A DNA stretch of 64,000 nt from an uncultured beta proteobacterium (lineage in GTDB: Bacteria; Pseudomonadota; Gammaproteobacteria; Burkholderiales; Burkholderiaceae_C): contig CAJAES010000072.1 of assembly GCA_903938815.1 (NCBI GenBank), forward strand, positions 100,883 to 164,882. The letters run 5' to 3'. Positions 17,302-26,300 of this stretch are shown one piece after another. The notes below the pieces were generated by a model that was not told the DNA's origin, searched no databases, and was given only the letters and a program-made list of their open reading frames with translations. The position numbers and the translations under genes were made by a program. Each line of letters starts with the position of its first letter. Positions within the stretch are counted from its first letter, which is position 1.

Positions 17302-18480
17302 ATGTGGCTATTCACCCGGCTCGGATTCTTCAGCGTCGTGCGCAAGGAAAACGACGATCACCTGACGATCCGCAGCCGCACGCAGGGCGATCTGCTGCGC
17401 CTGTGCCGCTACTACCTGCCGAAGGCCGGCGACCCCGTGGCGCATGCGGGCACCGACTACCCGTGGCGCGTAAGGTGCCCGCAGAACGACTTCGCCGAAG
17501 CCCTGCAGAAGATCGCTGGCGACATCGACTACGGCAACTTCAAGAACGAGGTGGCGCTGTCGGTCGGCAAGACACGGGCTGCGCACTACGGCAAGGTCTG
17601 GTCCGCGCTGTACGGGATCGCGGATGACCTGCAGGAGCATGCGCCCGACCACTGGGAAGGCTTGACCTGGCCCCAGAAGGCCCCTTCGGGCAAGGCGCTG
17701 GCTTTTGGTGGCGTCGTCATCGACCCCGCGGGCCGGGTGCTGCTGCGCGAAGTCGCAGGCCACTTCGACAAGTACGTGTGGTCCTTCGCCAAGGGACGCG
17801 CGGATCCCGGCGAATCGCCCCGCGCGGCCGCGCTGCGCGAGGTGAAGGAGGAGATGGGTGTCAGCGCCCGCATCCTGATGCCCTTGCCGAGCGCCTTCCT
17901 GGGCGGCACCACCGTCACCTACCTCTTCCTGATGCTGGTCGACCCGCGAGACGTCGATACGGGATTCCGCTGCAAGGAAACGGCGGCCATTCGCTGGGCG
18001 AATGCCGAAGAAGCGGTGTCCCTCATTGGCCAGACGACGAACGACATGGGCCGCAAGCGAGACCTGGCCGTTCTGGCGGAAGCACTCGGCAGCTTGCCAC
18101 CCACCCTGCATGTGCGCCCCATCGCCCGCCGGGAGGACTGGAAGTTTCTGCCGATGCCGGCCGAGCGCGCCGCCCTGCCCTACAGGCGAGAGTTCAATCG
18201 CGAGGAGATGGCCAGAGTCGTTCGCGGCTACATCGCAGGCGCGCAGGAGGAAAAGTGGTGCGCCGTCTTCGAGGATGGCGAGCTGCGCCTGCACCGCAGT
18301 TGGACGGGCATGCAGATCTTCCGCCTTCGCCTGGCGCCGCTGCACGAGCGCCCGGGGCACTGGCAGGTCGAGGAAGCGGTCCTGAACCGCCATCCCGCAC
18401 AGTACGGGCCCGCCGATGAAACCGAAGCGCTGGCGATGCTGCAGGATCTGATCGAGAACCTGATGCTGCGGCTGCCTTAG
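17302..18480 (+). CDS. NUDIX hydrolase within a three-domain fusion
   Basis: 392 residues. Residues 1-105 (MWLFTRLGFFSVV... FKNEVA... YGKVWSALYGI) match a small domain I remember as a free-standing, unnamed protein in many bacteria. Residues 128-265 form a NUDIX domain with a complete box, G165 to V187 (GRADPG-E-SPRAAAL-REVKEEMGV). Residues about 295-390 hold an unnamed domain around HRSWTG (331-336) that elsewhere also occurs alone. NUDIX enzymes cleave nucleoside diphosphates linked to another group; the substrate here is unknown, though an ADP-ribose type compound is a reasonable guess. Start ATG lies 101 bp after the S1 protein; no strong SD. All three parts look intact. Confidence 0.82.
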   Translation: MWLFTRLGFFSVVRKENDDHLTIRSRTQGDLLRLCRYYLPKAGDPVAHAGTDYPWRVRCPQNDFAEALQKIAGDIDYGNFKNEVALSVGKTRAAHYGKVWSALYGIADDLQEHAPDHWEGLTWPQKAPSGKALAFGGVVIDPAGRVLLREVAGHFDKYVWSFAKGRADPGESPRAAALREVKEEMGVSARILMPLPSAFLGGTTVTYLFLMLVDPRDVDTGFRCKETAAIRWANAEEAVSLIGQTTNDMGRKRDLAVLAEALGSLPPTLHVRPIARREDWKFLPMPAERAALPYRREFNREEMARVVRGYIAGAQEEKWCAVFEDGELRLHRSWTGMQIFRLRLAPLHERPGHWQVEEAVLNRHPAQYGPADETEALAMLQDLIENLMLRLP

Positions 18481-18774
18481 TGGTCATCGAAGCACTGGCC
18501 AGAACCGCCCTGACGGTCAGGCGCTTGGTCAAGGAGTTCGAGGCGGACCCGGGGGCGAATTGGGACCCGGGGGGCTTTCAGCAGATGAGTGCACTGGCCG
18601 CAGGGCAACCCCTGGTGTCGTTCCGAATTGCGGTGCAACTCGAGGTGAGCCGCCGAGTGAAAGCCAATGCCCCGAGACTGGGTGCGAGCCGTCGGCGCTG
18701 AAGATCCTTCCGGAGCGCCGTACCTTTGCTGCTAGCCTAGAGATACAAAGAAAAAGATCCCAAAGGCGGCGGGC
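18481..18774. other. Intergenic region before the second MFS gene
   Basis: About 294 bp. A 73-codon GTG-initiated frame (18,480-18,701) crosses it but lacks an SD and any family resemblance, so I leave it out. A short imperfect hairpin (CCTGAC-G-GTCAGG) lies just after the NUDIX stop. Otherwise I see nothing definite. Confidence 0.45.
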
Positions 18775-20055
18775 ATGAAATCGACACGTGATGTCATTGC
18801 GGGGCGGCTCGCCGCCAGGAACATCCACTACGGGTGGGCGATGGTGGCACTGGCCTTCTTCTACGCGGTGTTCTCATCTTCGGCGATGGGCGTTCCCAGC
18901 GTGCTGATCGTGCCGATGTCCAAGGAGCTGGGCTGGAGCATCGGCGAGCTGTCGGCGCCGCAGGGCCTTCGCCTGGCGCTGTTCGGCCTGACGGCGCCTT
19001 TGGCAGGCGGGTTGATGCTGCGCTACGGGCCGCGGCGCATGGTGATGCTGTCGGGCGCATTGCTGATGGCCGGTCTGGCGATTGCTGCGACCACCACCGA
19101 GAAGTGGCAGCTGTGGCTGGGCATGGGCATCCTGCTCGGCATCGCGCCCGGGCTCACGGCGATGCAACTGTCGGCGGTGATCGCCTCGCGCTGGTTCGTC
19201 GCCCGCCGGGGCCTGGTGATCGGCCTGCTGAGCGGCGCCGTGGCCACCGGCACCCTGATCTTCATGCCGGTGGCGGCCTGGGCCAGCGAGCGCTGGGGCT
19301 GGCGCGCCGCCTTGCTGATTCCCAGTGTCGGCGCCCTGCTGAGCTGGCTGATGTTCATGTGGCTGGCGCGTGACCGGCCGCAGGAGCTGGGCCTGCCGCC
19401 ACTGGGAGAGACGGTCATGGAGCCTGTTCCGCCAGTGCCGAAGGACAACTTCGTTCAACTGACCTTCCAGGCTCTGGGCATCGGCGTGCGCAGCTGGGTG
19501 TTCTGGGTGCTGGCCTTCACCTTCGCCATCTGCGGGGTCTCCAGCTTCGGGCTCACGCAGGCGCACTTCGTCCCGTTCTGCGGCGACATGGGCATTGCGC
19601 TGGGCACGGCAGCCTGGTTGCTGGCGTTGATCGGCGTATGTGACCTGATCGGCACCATTGGCTCGGGTTGGCTCTCCGACCGCTACGACAACCGCTGGCT
19701 GCTGGCCTGGTATTACGGCCTGCGGGGGGTGGCTCTGGTGTGGCTGGTCGTGGCCGATGTGTCGACCTTCGGGCTGCTCATCTTCTCGGTGATCTACGGC
19801 CTGGATTTCATCGCCACGGTGCCGCCGTCGGTGCGCCTGACGGTCCAGACCTTCGGCCGCGAAATGGGGCCGGCGGTGTTCGCCTGGATCTTCGCTGCAC
19901 ACCATGTGGCTGCCGGCGCGATGACCTTCGGCACCGGGGTCAGCCGGGACATGCTGGGCACCTATGCGCCTGCATTCTTGCTGGCGGGGCTGCTGTGCTG
20001 GGTGGCGGCCGCATGCTTCGGTCTCGTCAGGCGCCCGGGGCCTGTTGTGGCCTGA
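18775..20055 (+). CDS. MFS transporter, oxalate/formate antiporter-like
   Basis: 426 residues, twelve predicted membrane helices. Opening IHYGWAMVALAFFYAVFSSSAMGVPSVLIVP and the segments RYGPRRMVMLSG (loop 2-3) and ASRWFVARRGLVIGLLSGAVATG (helices 4-5) are typical of the monocarboxylate / oxalate-formate branch of the major facilitator superfamily. A cytoplasmic central loop (EETVMEPVPPVPKDNF-like) lies near 205-225, and GWLSDRYDNRWLL near 300 is the second signature loop. Probably exports or imports an organic anion. Last complete chromosomal gene before the phage junction. Confidence 0.88.
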   Translation: MKSTRDVIAGRLAARNIHYGWAMVALAFFYAVFSSSAMGVPSVLIVPMSKELGWSIGELSAPQGLRLALFGLTAPLAGGLMLRYGPRRMVMLSGALLMAGLAIAATTTEKWQLWLGMGILLGIAPGLTAMQLSAVIASRWFVARRGLVIGLLSGAVATGTLIFMPVAAWASERWGWRAALLIPSVGALLSWLMFMWLARDRPQELGLPPLGETVMEPVPPVPKDNFVQLTFQALGIGVRSWVFWVLAFTFAICGVSSFGLTQAHFVPFCGDMGIALGTAAWLLALIGVCDLIGTIGSGWLSDRYDNRWLLAWYYGLRGVALVWLVVADVSTFGLLIFSVIYGLDFIATVPPSVRLTVQTFGREMGPAVFAWIFAAHHVAAGAMTFGTGVSRDMLGTYAPAFLLAGLLCWVAAACFGLVRRPGPVVA

Positions 20056-20196
20056 CGGGTCGACGCCTAGCGGCTGCCAGATTGCAGACGGCGGCCCCGC
20101 CCGCGGTCGGCAAGCGGGTACGAGCAGGCAGGCTTGGTGTGGCGAGGTGGCTTGCGGCGCGCTGGCAGTAGCCGCCCCAAGAGAATCCGACCCCGC

Positions 20197-20228
20197 AAAA
20201 GCAGAAGCCCCGACAGTGCGGGGCTTCT
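20197..20228 (-). terminator. Terminator of the disrupted tRNA-Cys gene
   Basis: A perfect 10-bp stem (AGAAGCCCCG / CGGGGCTTCT) with a 6-nt loop, followed on the minus strand by GC and a TTTT run. It lies 26 bp downstream of the tRNA-Cys 3' end, in the position of a normal tRNA terminator. Confidence 0.75.
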
Positions 20229-20254
20229 GGTTGCCTGATTTCTCAGGACTTTTC

Positions 20255-20298
20255 TGGAGGCGCGACCCAGAGTCGAACTGGGCTAGACGGATTTGCAA
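20255..20298 (-). other. 3' half of tRNA-Cys(GCA): phage attachment-site remnant
   Basis: Reading the minus strand: anticodon loop from TTGCAAA, anticodon 3' strand TCCG, short variable loop, T arm CCCAG-TTCGACT-CTGGG, acceptor 3' strand and TCCA end. The expected 5' half (a GGCGCGA acceptor strand, D arm, 5' anticodon stem) is absent. Instead, sequence to the right of 20,298 is unrelated and leads straight into the last prophage gene. This is the pattern of a phage att site in which the host keeps its 3' half and terminator while the phage carries its own copy of that half to the other end. The core is therefore up to 44 bp. Confidence 0.8.
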
Positions 20299-20366
20299 GC
20301 GGCTGTTCTTCAATGGCAACAAGCACTTGCAATACTGCTACCAAATTACCCCAGAGATACCCTGAT

Positions 20367-23300
20367 TCACGGCTCAACGGTCGTCCGCTGCGCCTCCTTC
20401 ACGCGCCGGTTCAGGTCGGTCATCGTCCTGGCGATCTGCTCGTCCAGCGTCGCCATCACCTCGCGGTAGCCGGGCTGCGCGGCTGCCGCCACCTCCCGCC
20501 GCATCCGGCGCAGCTCCGACACCCGGCGCGCATAGGCGTCGCCCGCGCCGGCCAGCGCCGCCAGCGGCTCCTCGTTGCGGAACGCCTGAACATCCTCGGC
20601 ATTGCGCGCCCGGCCGCGCAGTTCGTTCTCGGCCTGGTTGATCGCCTTCACGTTCTCGTAGAACTTGTCGCTCTGCCCTGCGGTGCCACGCACCGAGCCG
20701 GCGAACCGGCCCACGAGCGGCACCTTGTACAGCGGCAGCTCATCGCCCGTGATGGGTGCGGCCACCATGGTCGCCAACTTGCCAATCTCGCGCCCAACCC
20801 CGCCCGTCAATTGACCGATGATGTAGTCGATCTGGTCGGGCGTCGGGCTCCACATGCCGGGCTGGTACTTCGTGCCGCCGCTGATGGTGTTGAGCGCCTG
20901 GGCGATGCCTTTGGCCCACGGCGGGGCTGTGTCCTTGGCTCGCGCCATCCCAGGCTGCGGGTCCAGCGGGCTGCGGTCTTCGCGGTAGATCGGGCGCCCG
21001 TTCCAGTCGGTGTTGGTGGCCAGCGCCCAGAACGGATCGACGACCGTGGGCATTACCATCTGCCCAATCGGCTGCGCCCCGCCCAGCGGGTTGAAGGCAT
21101 CCAGCAGGATCTGCAGCACGCCCACCGCCTGCTTGCCGCCGGTCTTGCCCGGTCCACCAAGCGCCCACTCCGTCGCCAGGCGCCCCAGGTTCGGCAGGAA
21201 GTGAAACCCCAGCGGCAGCGGAGGCGAGATGTAGTCCTCGCTCGACAAGGGGATGATGATGCTGCGCTCCTTCACGAACTCGGGGATCTTGTCCCAGTTG
21301 TCCTCCTCGTCGTCGCCGCCGCCGCCCATGATCGCCATGCCCAGCAGGGTGTTGAAGACACCCAGCGCCACCCCACCGGCCATGATGGCGCGGCCCTTCG
21401 GCCCGCGCAGCGTCTCCACCATCCGGGTCGTGCCTTGAACCGCGGAATTGAAGAACGCGTACCAAGCGCCAATGTGGCGCCCGGCCCGGCCCTTGCGGTT
21501 GAAGTTCACCGTCAGGTTCTTCGCCAGTGACGCCGCGCGCTCCTTGGTCATGCCGGCGTCCAGCGCCGCCTTGTAGGCCGACACCCGAACGGCGTTCTCC
21601 AGCGCCTCGTTGAAGTCCGACAGCAATTGGCCGCCCCAGAAGAACTTGCGAGCAACCGGGCCACGGTCCAGCGCTGCCAGCTCCCTCTGCATCTGCCTGG
21701 CGCGGTCGTTGATGTCCGCGTACAGGTCGCGAAAGCCGGTGGCGCCACCAACCAGCTCGAGTTCCTCCCAAAGCGCAATCCACTGCGCGTTACCCGGGTT
21801 GGCCGCTCGTGAGCCGCGCTCCTTGCGCCATACCGCCCGCAGCGCCGGAAGAACGCCGGCCAGCACCTGGCGCTCTTTGCCGGCTATCGGCGTCGTGCTC
21901 AGGTTCAGAGCCGCGCCCTGCACGTCACGCAGCATGTTCACGATGCCGAAGATCGGGTTGTACTGGGTGTTGACGGCAGCAAACCAGCGGGTGTACTTCG
22001 ACACCATGTTGGTGACGAAACCGAGATCACCGACGTCGGCCCCCTTCATCGCCGTAGCCAACCGCAGGGCCTGCGGGTTCCCCTCCTCGAAGAGGATCGA
22101 CGCATCCTTGCCCGCGATGCGCAGCGTCACCACGTTGGGCAGGTTGCGGTAGGTGCCGTCGATCTGCCGGCGCACCGTGCCCGTCACCGGGTCGACCGTC
22201 TTGGTCGTCGGCGGGTTGTCGATGCGCCAGAAGTCGCGCAGCGGGTTCTGCCCCACCAGCACGTAGAGTTTCTGCAGCACCAGGTTCTTTTCCCCGCGCG
22301 TGAGCGCCGCCTCGCGCTGCATGGCAATGTGCCCGAGGATGTTCGTCACCTTCTGGTTCGAGCCCACCCGCTGGCGAACGCCGGCCCCGCGCACGTTGAA
22401 GCCCTGGCCGATCGGGTGCGAGTGGGAATCCGGGTGCGCCTCGTCGCGGTGCAGCGGAACATAGAACCGATACGCCGCGCGCCAGGCGTCCAGCGTCCCC
22501 TTGTCGATCAGGCCGTAACTCTCCAGAGTGTCCAGCGTCTTGGCGTTGATGGCATCCACCCGCGCAGCCAGTGCATCCAGCACGGCGCGCTGCTGCGGCG
22601 ACAGCCCGCCCAGGACGGCCGACGCATCGGCGTCCGACATGCCCGACAGCGACAGCCGCTCGGCCTCGGTCCCCGGGAACGGCTGAATCCGGCCAATCTC
22701 CGCCAACTGCTCGCGGGCCTGGGCCAGCGATCGCTCGATCGCCTGCGTTGCGGTGCCCTGCTGGCTTGCGCGTTGCAGCTGCAGTTCCAGATCGCGCACC
22801 TGCGCCTTGGCCTGCTGCTCCATCGCGTCAATCTCGACCAGATTCGGGTTGCGCTTGGCCATCGCCGCGTTGGCCTCCGCCGCGTGTCGGGCGTGGAGAA
22901 ACTGCTCGAACTCTTCCATCGAGGAGCCGCCGGCCTTCAACTCCGCCAGAAGGGGGCGCAGCTCGTCGTCAAGGAATCTCTCGGTGCGGGTTGCCAGCCG
23001 CTTGTGAAACAGCTCCTCCCCCAGGTAGGCGTCGTTCAGATCCGTCACCGTGCCGCCCAGCGCCTTGATGTGGGCCTCGATGCGCTTGAGGTCGACGAAG
23101 CGGTCCTGCAATTCGTAGATCAGCTTGTCCAGCGCCTCGGGGCTGGTGAGGTTCATCACGCGCTGCTTGAGGGCCTGCCAGCGGTTGCGCTGGGCCGGCG
23201 CTGGCTGCGGCGGCGGGGTCGGGCCGATGGAGTTGCGGGAGAACATTGCGCCGTCGGCGCGATCTGACATACTGTCGGGGCTTTCCGCTCCCGCTGGGCT

Positions 23301-26300
23301 GCCTCTCTGCGTAGAGTCCCGGCGCGTAGCCCCACCCAGCGATGGGAGGTCGGCACCGGAGGCCACGGGTCCAGCACCCAGTCCGTCGCGGGAGAGCGAA
23401 GCGACGGTTTGCGTAGGCGCAGCGGTGGCATACCCCGCCGGGCGCGCATCTGGCCCAACTTCAAATGCCGTGATGACCCAGGCGTTCGTGCCTGGGTTCT
23501 TCACAAGAGCAACTCGATACCCATCGTGCTCAACCTTGACCGCGACTGAGCCTGCCGATTCGACACGCTTCGTTTCCGCGCCTGTCGCAATCGCTCGCAC
23601 CATTTCATTGAGCACGCCGATGGCCTGCTGTTCGCTCAGCCCATCCTTGCGCATCCGCGCCTCGACAATGTGCGACAGCCCGCGACCTCCGGCCGTTTTG
23701 CCAGAAGGCTTGACGACACCCTCGTCGCCCCACACAAAGTCCACCCAGCCCATGCCGTTGCGGAACATGGCCCGGTGAACGGTGGTCTTGCCCGTGACGG
23801 CTTCGGCCAGCGACTGAAGCCCGCGCTCGATGTTGGCCGCAACGCTCTTGGTGGCTGACCGACTGAACGCCGTCCCGACGATCTCGGCATCGGCGCCGTC
23901 GAAGATCACATAGTTGTAGCTGCCGTCACCGGCAGCGCGGCTGGTGCCGTCGAGGTACTTGATGCCCTTGATCCGCCACGACGCCAGGTATTGCGACGCG
24001 AACTTGTCGCTGCCGAGTGCGGCCACCGCCCGGTACAGGTCTTCGCCCGTCTTGTTCTTGCGCAGCGCCGGCACCGTGTAGTCGGCCGGCAAGTCGCCGA
24101 GGTCTTCCGCAATGTCGCGCAGCAGCGCTCGGATCTTGGGCGACTGTGCATGCAGTGGCTTGTCCCACAGCAGCATGTCCTCGTCGCCGGGGATCTCGAC
24201 TTCGTAGAGCTGGCCCGGGTTGCTGGCTTTCCAGCCGTCATCTTCCAAGACCGACTTCAGGGTCGGGGCATCCGGGGCCGTGGCGTGCCAGCGCGGCCGC
24301 TCGCTGCTGATCGGCTCGCCGTTGGGCTTGACGCCGACCACCTTGACGGTCCAGCCGAAGTCGGTGGTGCGCTTGAACTCCAGAACCTTGTCAGCGCCGC
24401 TGTAGCCGCGCACGATCCGGCCGGGCTGGTAGTAGGCTTCCATCAGGTCGGCCGTGGTGTCGATGGTCTTGCCGTCCTTCGTGAAGGTGCGGCTGCCGTC
24501 GCCGGCCAGCTTCTTGCGGTAGTAGTCGGCAACCGCTTTGCGCCCAGCGAAGTACAGCCCCCAGCCGTAAGCCTGTGCGCCCTCCCCGGTGCCAATGAGC
24601 TCCGTGTCAAACCGCTTGATGCCCCGGTACGGCGTCCCATGCCAAACCCGCTGAAACGCGATGGCCTGACGCCCATCCACGCCCTGCTCCCGCGCGCCGC
24701 GCTCGACAAAGGCACGCGCCGGCAGAATGTAGGCGTTGATGATCTCGGCGTCCGTCAGCCGCATGGCCTTCAAGCCCGGCACATTCTGGCGCAGCCAGGC
24801 GCGGATGGCCGCCACAGCCCGGCGCACGAACCCCAGCGTCGGTTGCGTCTGCGCCATGTTCGCCAGCACCTCCTCGGCCACCTCGCGGCGATGTCGGGTC
24901 AGCAGGCGCTGCGCCGCAGACTCCAGCGCCGCACCCGCCAGGGCCGGCTGCCCGGCGTCCATCCGCTGCACCACGATGCGCGCGCGCGCATCGGCCAGCG
25001 TCAGCACCCGGCCGTACTTCTTGGCGACATCGCGCATCAGTTCAGGCCGCGCCATCGCGATCTGGTCGAGGATGCCGGCCAGCGCCGCACCAAACACCTC
25101 GCGCAGGCCGAAGTGCCCCAGCGCCTCGTGAGCCAGCGTCTCGGCAACGTCGTCGATGCCGGTCAGCCCGTTGGCCACCAGATAGACCGTGCCATCAAGG
25201 AAGAACCCGCGCGGCGCCCCCGTGGCGCCGCCTGCACGCTGGGCTGCGTCGGCCAGGCGCGCCTGCTCCGGCACGCGCTGGTCCTGCATCGAAGACACCA
25301 CCACGATGCGCGGTGCGCCCGCCCAGCGCGCGGCGATGTTGTCGACCACAAGCTGCACGGCGCCCGTGCTCATGGCGCCTGGGATGCCGCGCTCGAAAGG
25401 CGCTGGGGCGGAACGCCCCCCGCCGGCTACGCCCGAGCGGCTGTAGAAGACGTTTCGGGGGAGTCGTCCACGCGCCCCAGCAAGACCATCCAATACAGCA
25501 GATCGTCCCCCGACTCCGCCTGCTCGCGCGCTGCGCGCTTCGCGTAGAACGGCACGCAGCACAGCCGCGCGCGCAAGCGTTCGGCCGCCAGCACGCGCCG
25601 CGCGAAGATCTCCTTCTCCTGCGCGGCGTCCAAGTTGAGAGGCTCGAAGATCCAGGGCAGCGCCGCCTTCCCCTCCTGAAACCAACGCCAAAGCTCCGGG
25701 TGATCCCGGATCACTTGCTCGAAACTCTCCGGTGTTGACATCAAACTCGACGGCAGCAATGTTGGGTAGCGCATTCTCCATGGCCGCGACGTTCACCGCA
25801 ATGAGCTGCTCGACGTTGTTCTCGTCGTCGCCGTAGACCCAATCCAGTGGCGGCACCCCCAGGCTGCGATTGCCGCTCACTTGATCCGGGTGCGGCGCCA
25901 GGAAGTCCGTCGTGCCGTACTTCAGCGCCAGCGACAGCATCTGCTCGGAGCGACGCCGCAGCGCCGCGTCACTGAGCCCGGCGGGGTCGCCGATGAACAT
26001 GCGGCCGGTGTTGTGCGCCAGCGCACCGGCAATCAGGTAGGCGAGATTGCCGCCGCCGCCCTCGATCACGCGCGAAGCGTCGAGGATGACCTCCTCGATG
26101 TCCTGCGGCACCTGCTCTTCCCCGCGGCCCGGCCGCTGCAGCAGCGGCTCGACCATCTCGTTGTTGTCGTTCGTGGAGAACGAGTACACCCGGGGGCCGA
26201 ACCGGTTGGCCTTGCGCACGCTGATGTCGGCAACGCCACCCCCGTCGGGCAGTGTCAACCGCCACGTCTGGGCCGCGCCAGGCGCCGCAGCCACCTGCCG

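Larger units (their letters stand above)
20056..20366. other. Junction region between chromosome and prophage
   Basis: Contains the end of the MFS transcript, the tRNA-Cys terminator and half-gene described separately, then about 68 bp of phage flank up to the stop of the giant gene. The flank has no SD-led frame; TTGCAA, part of the anticodon region, recurs in it at about 20,326. Confidence 0.6.

Noticed and set aside
18480..18701. 73-codon GTG frame after the NUDIX fusion
   Set aside because: No SD, no homologous pattern, overlaps the previous stop codon by one base only; kept as intergenic.
20255..20350. A complete tRNA at the junction, possibly with an insertion in the anticodon loop
   Set aside because: The 5' acceptor strand needed to pair with TCGCGCC is absent in the next 100 bases, and there is no intron signature; a truncated tRNA at an att site explains it.
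20740..21783. 347-codon minus-strand frame inside the giant gene (frame +2)
   Set aside because: Arg/Gly/Ala-rich and out of phase with the three good overprinted genes; overlaps the conserved LPD38 region of the giant protein.
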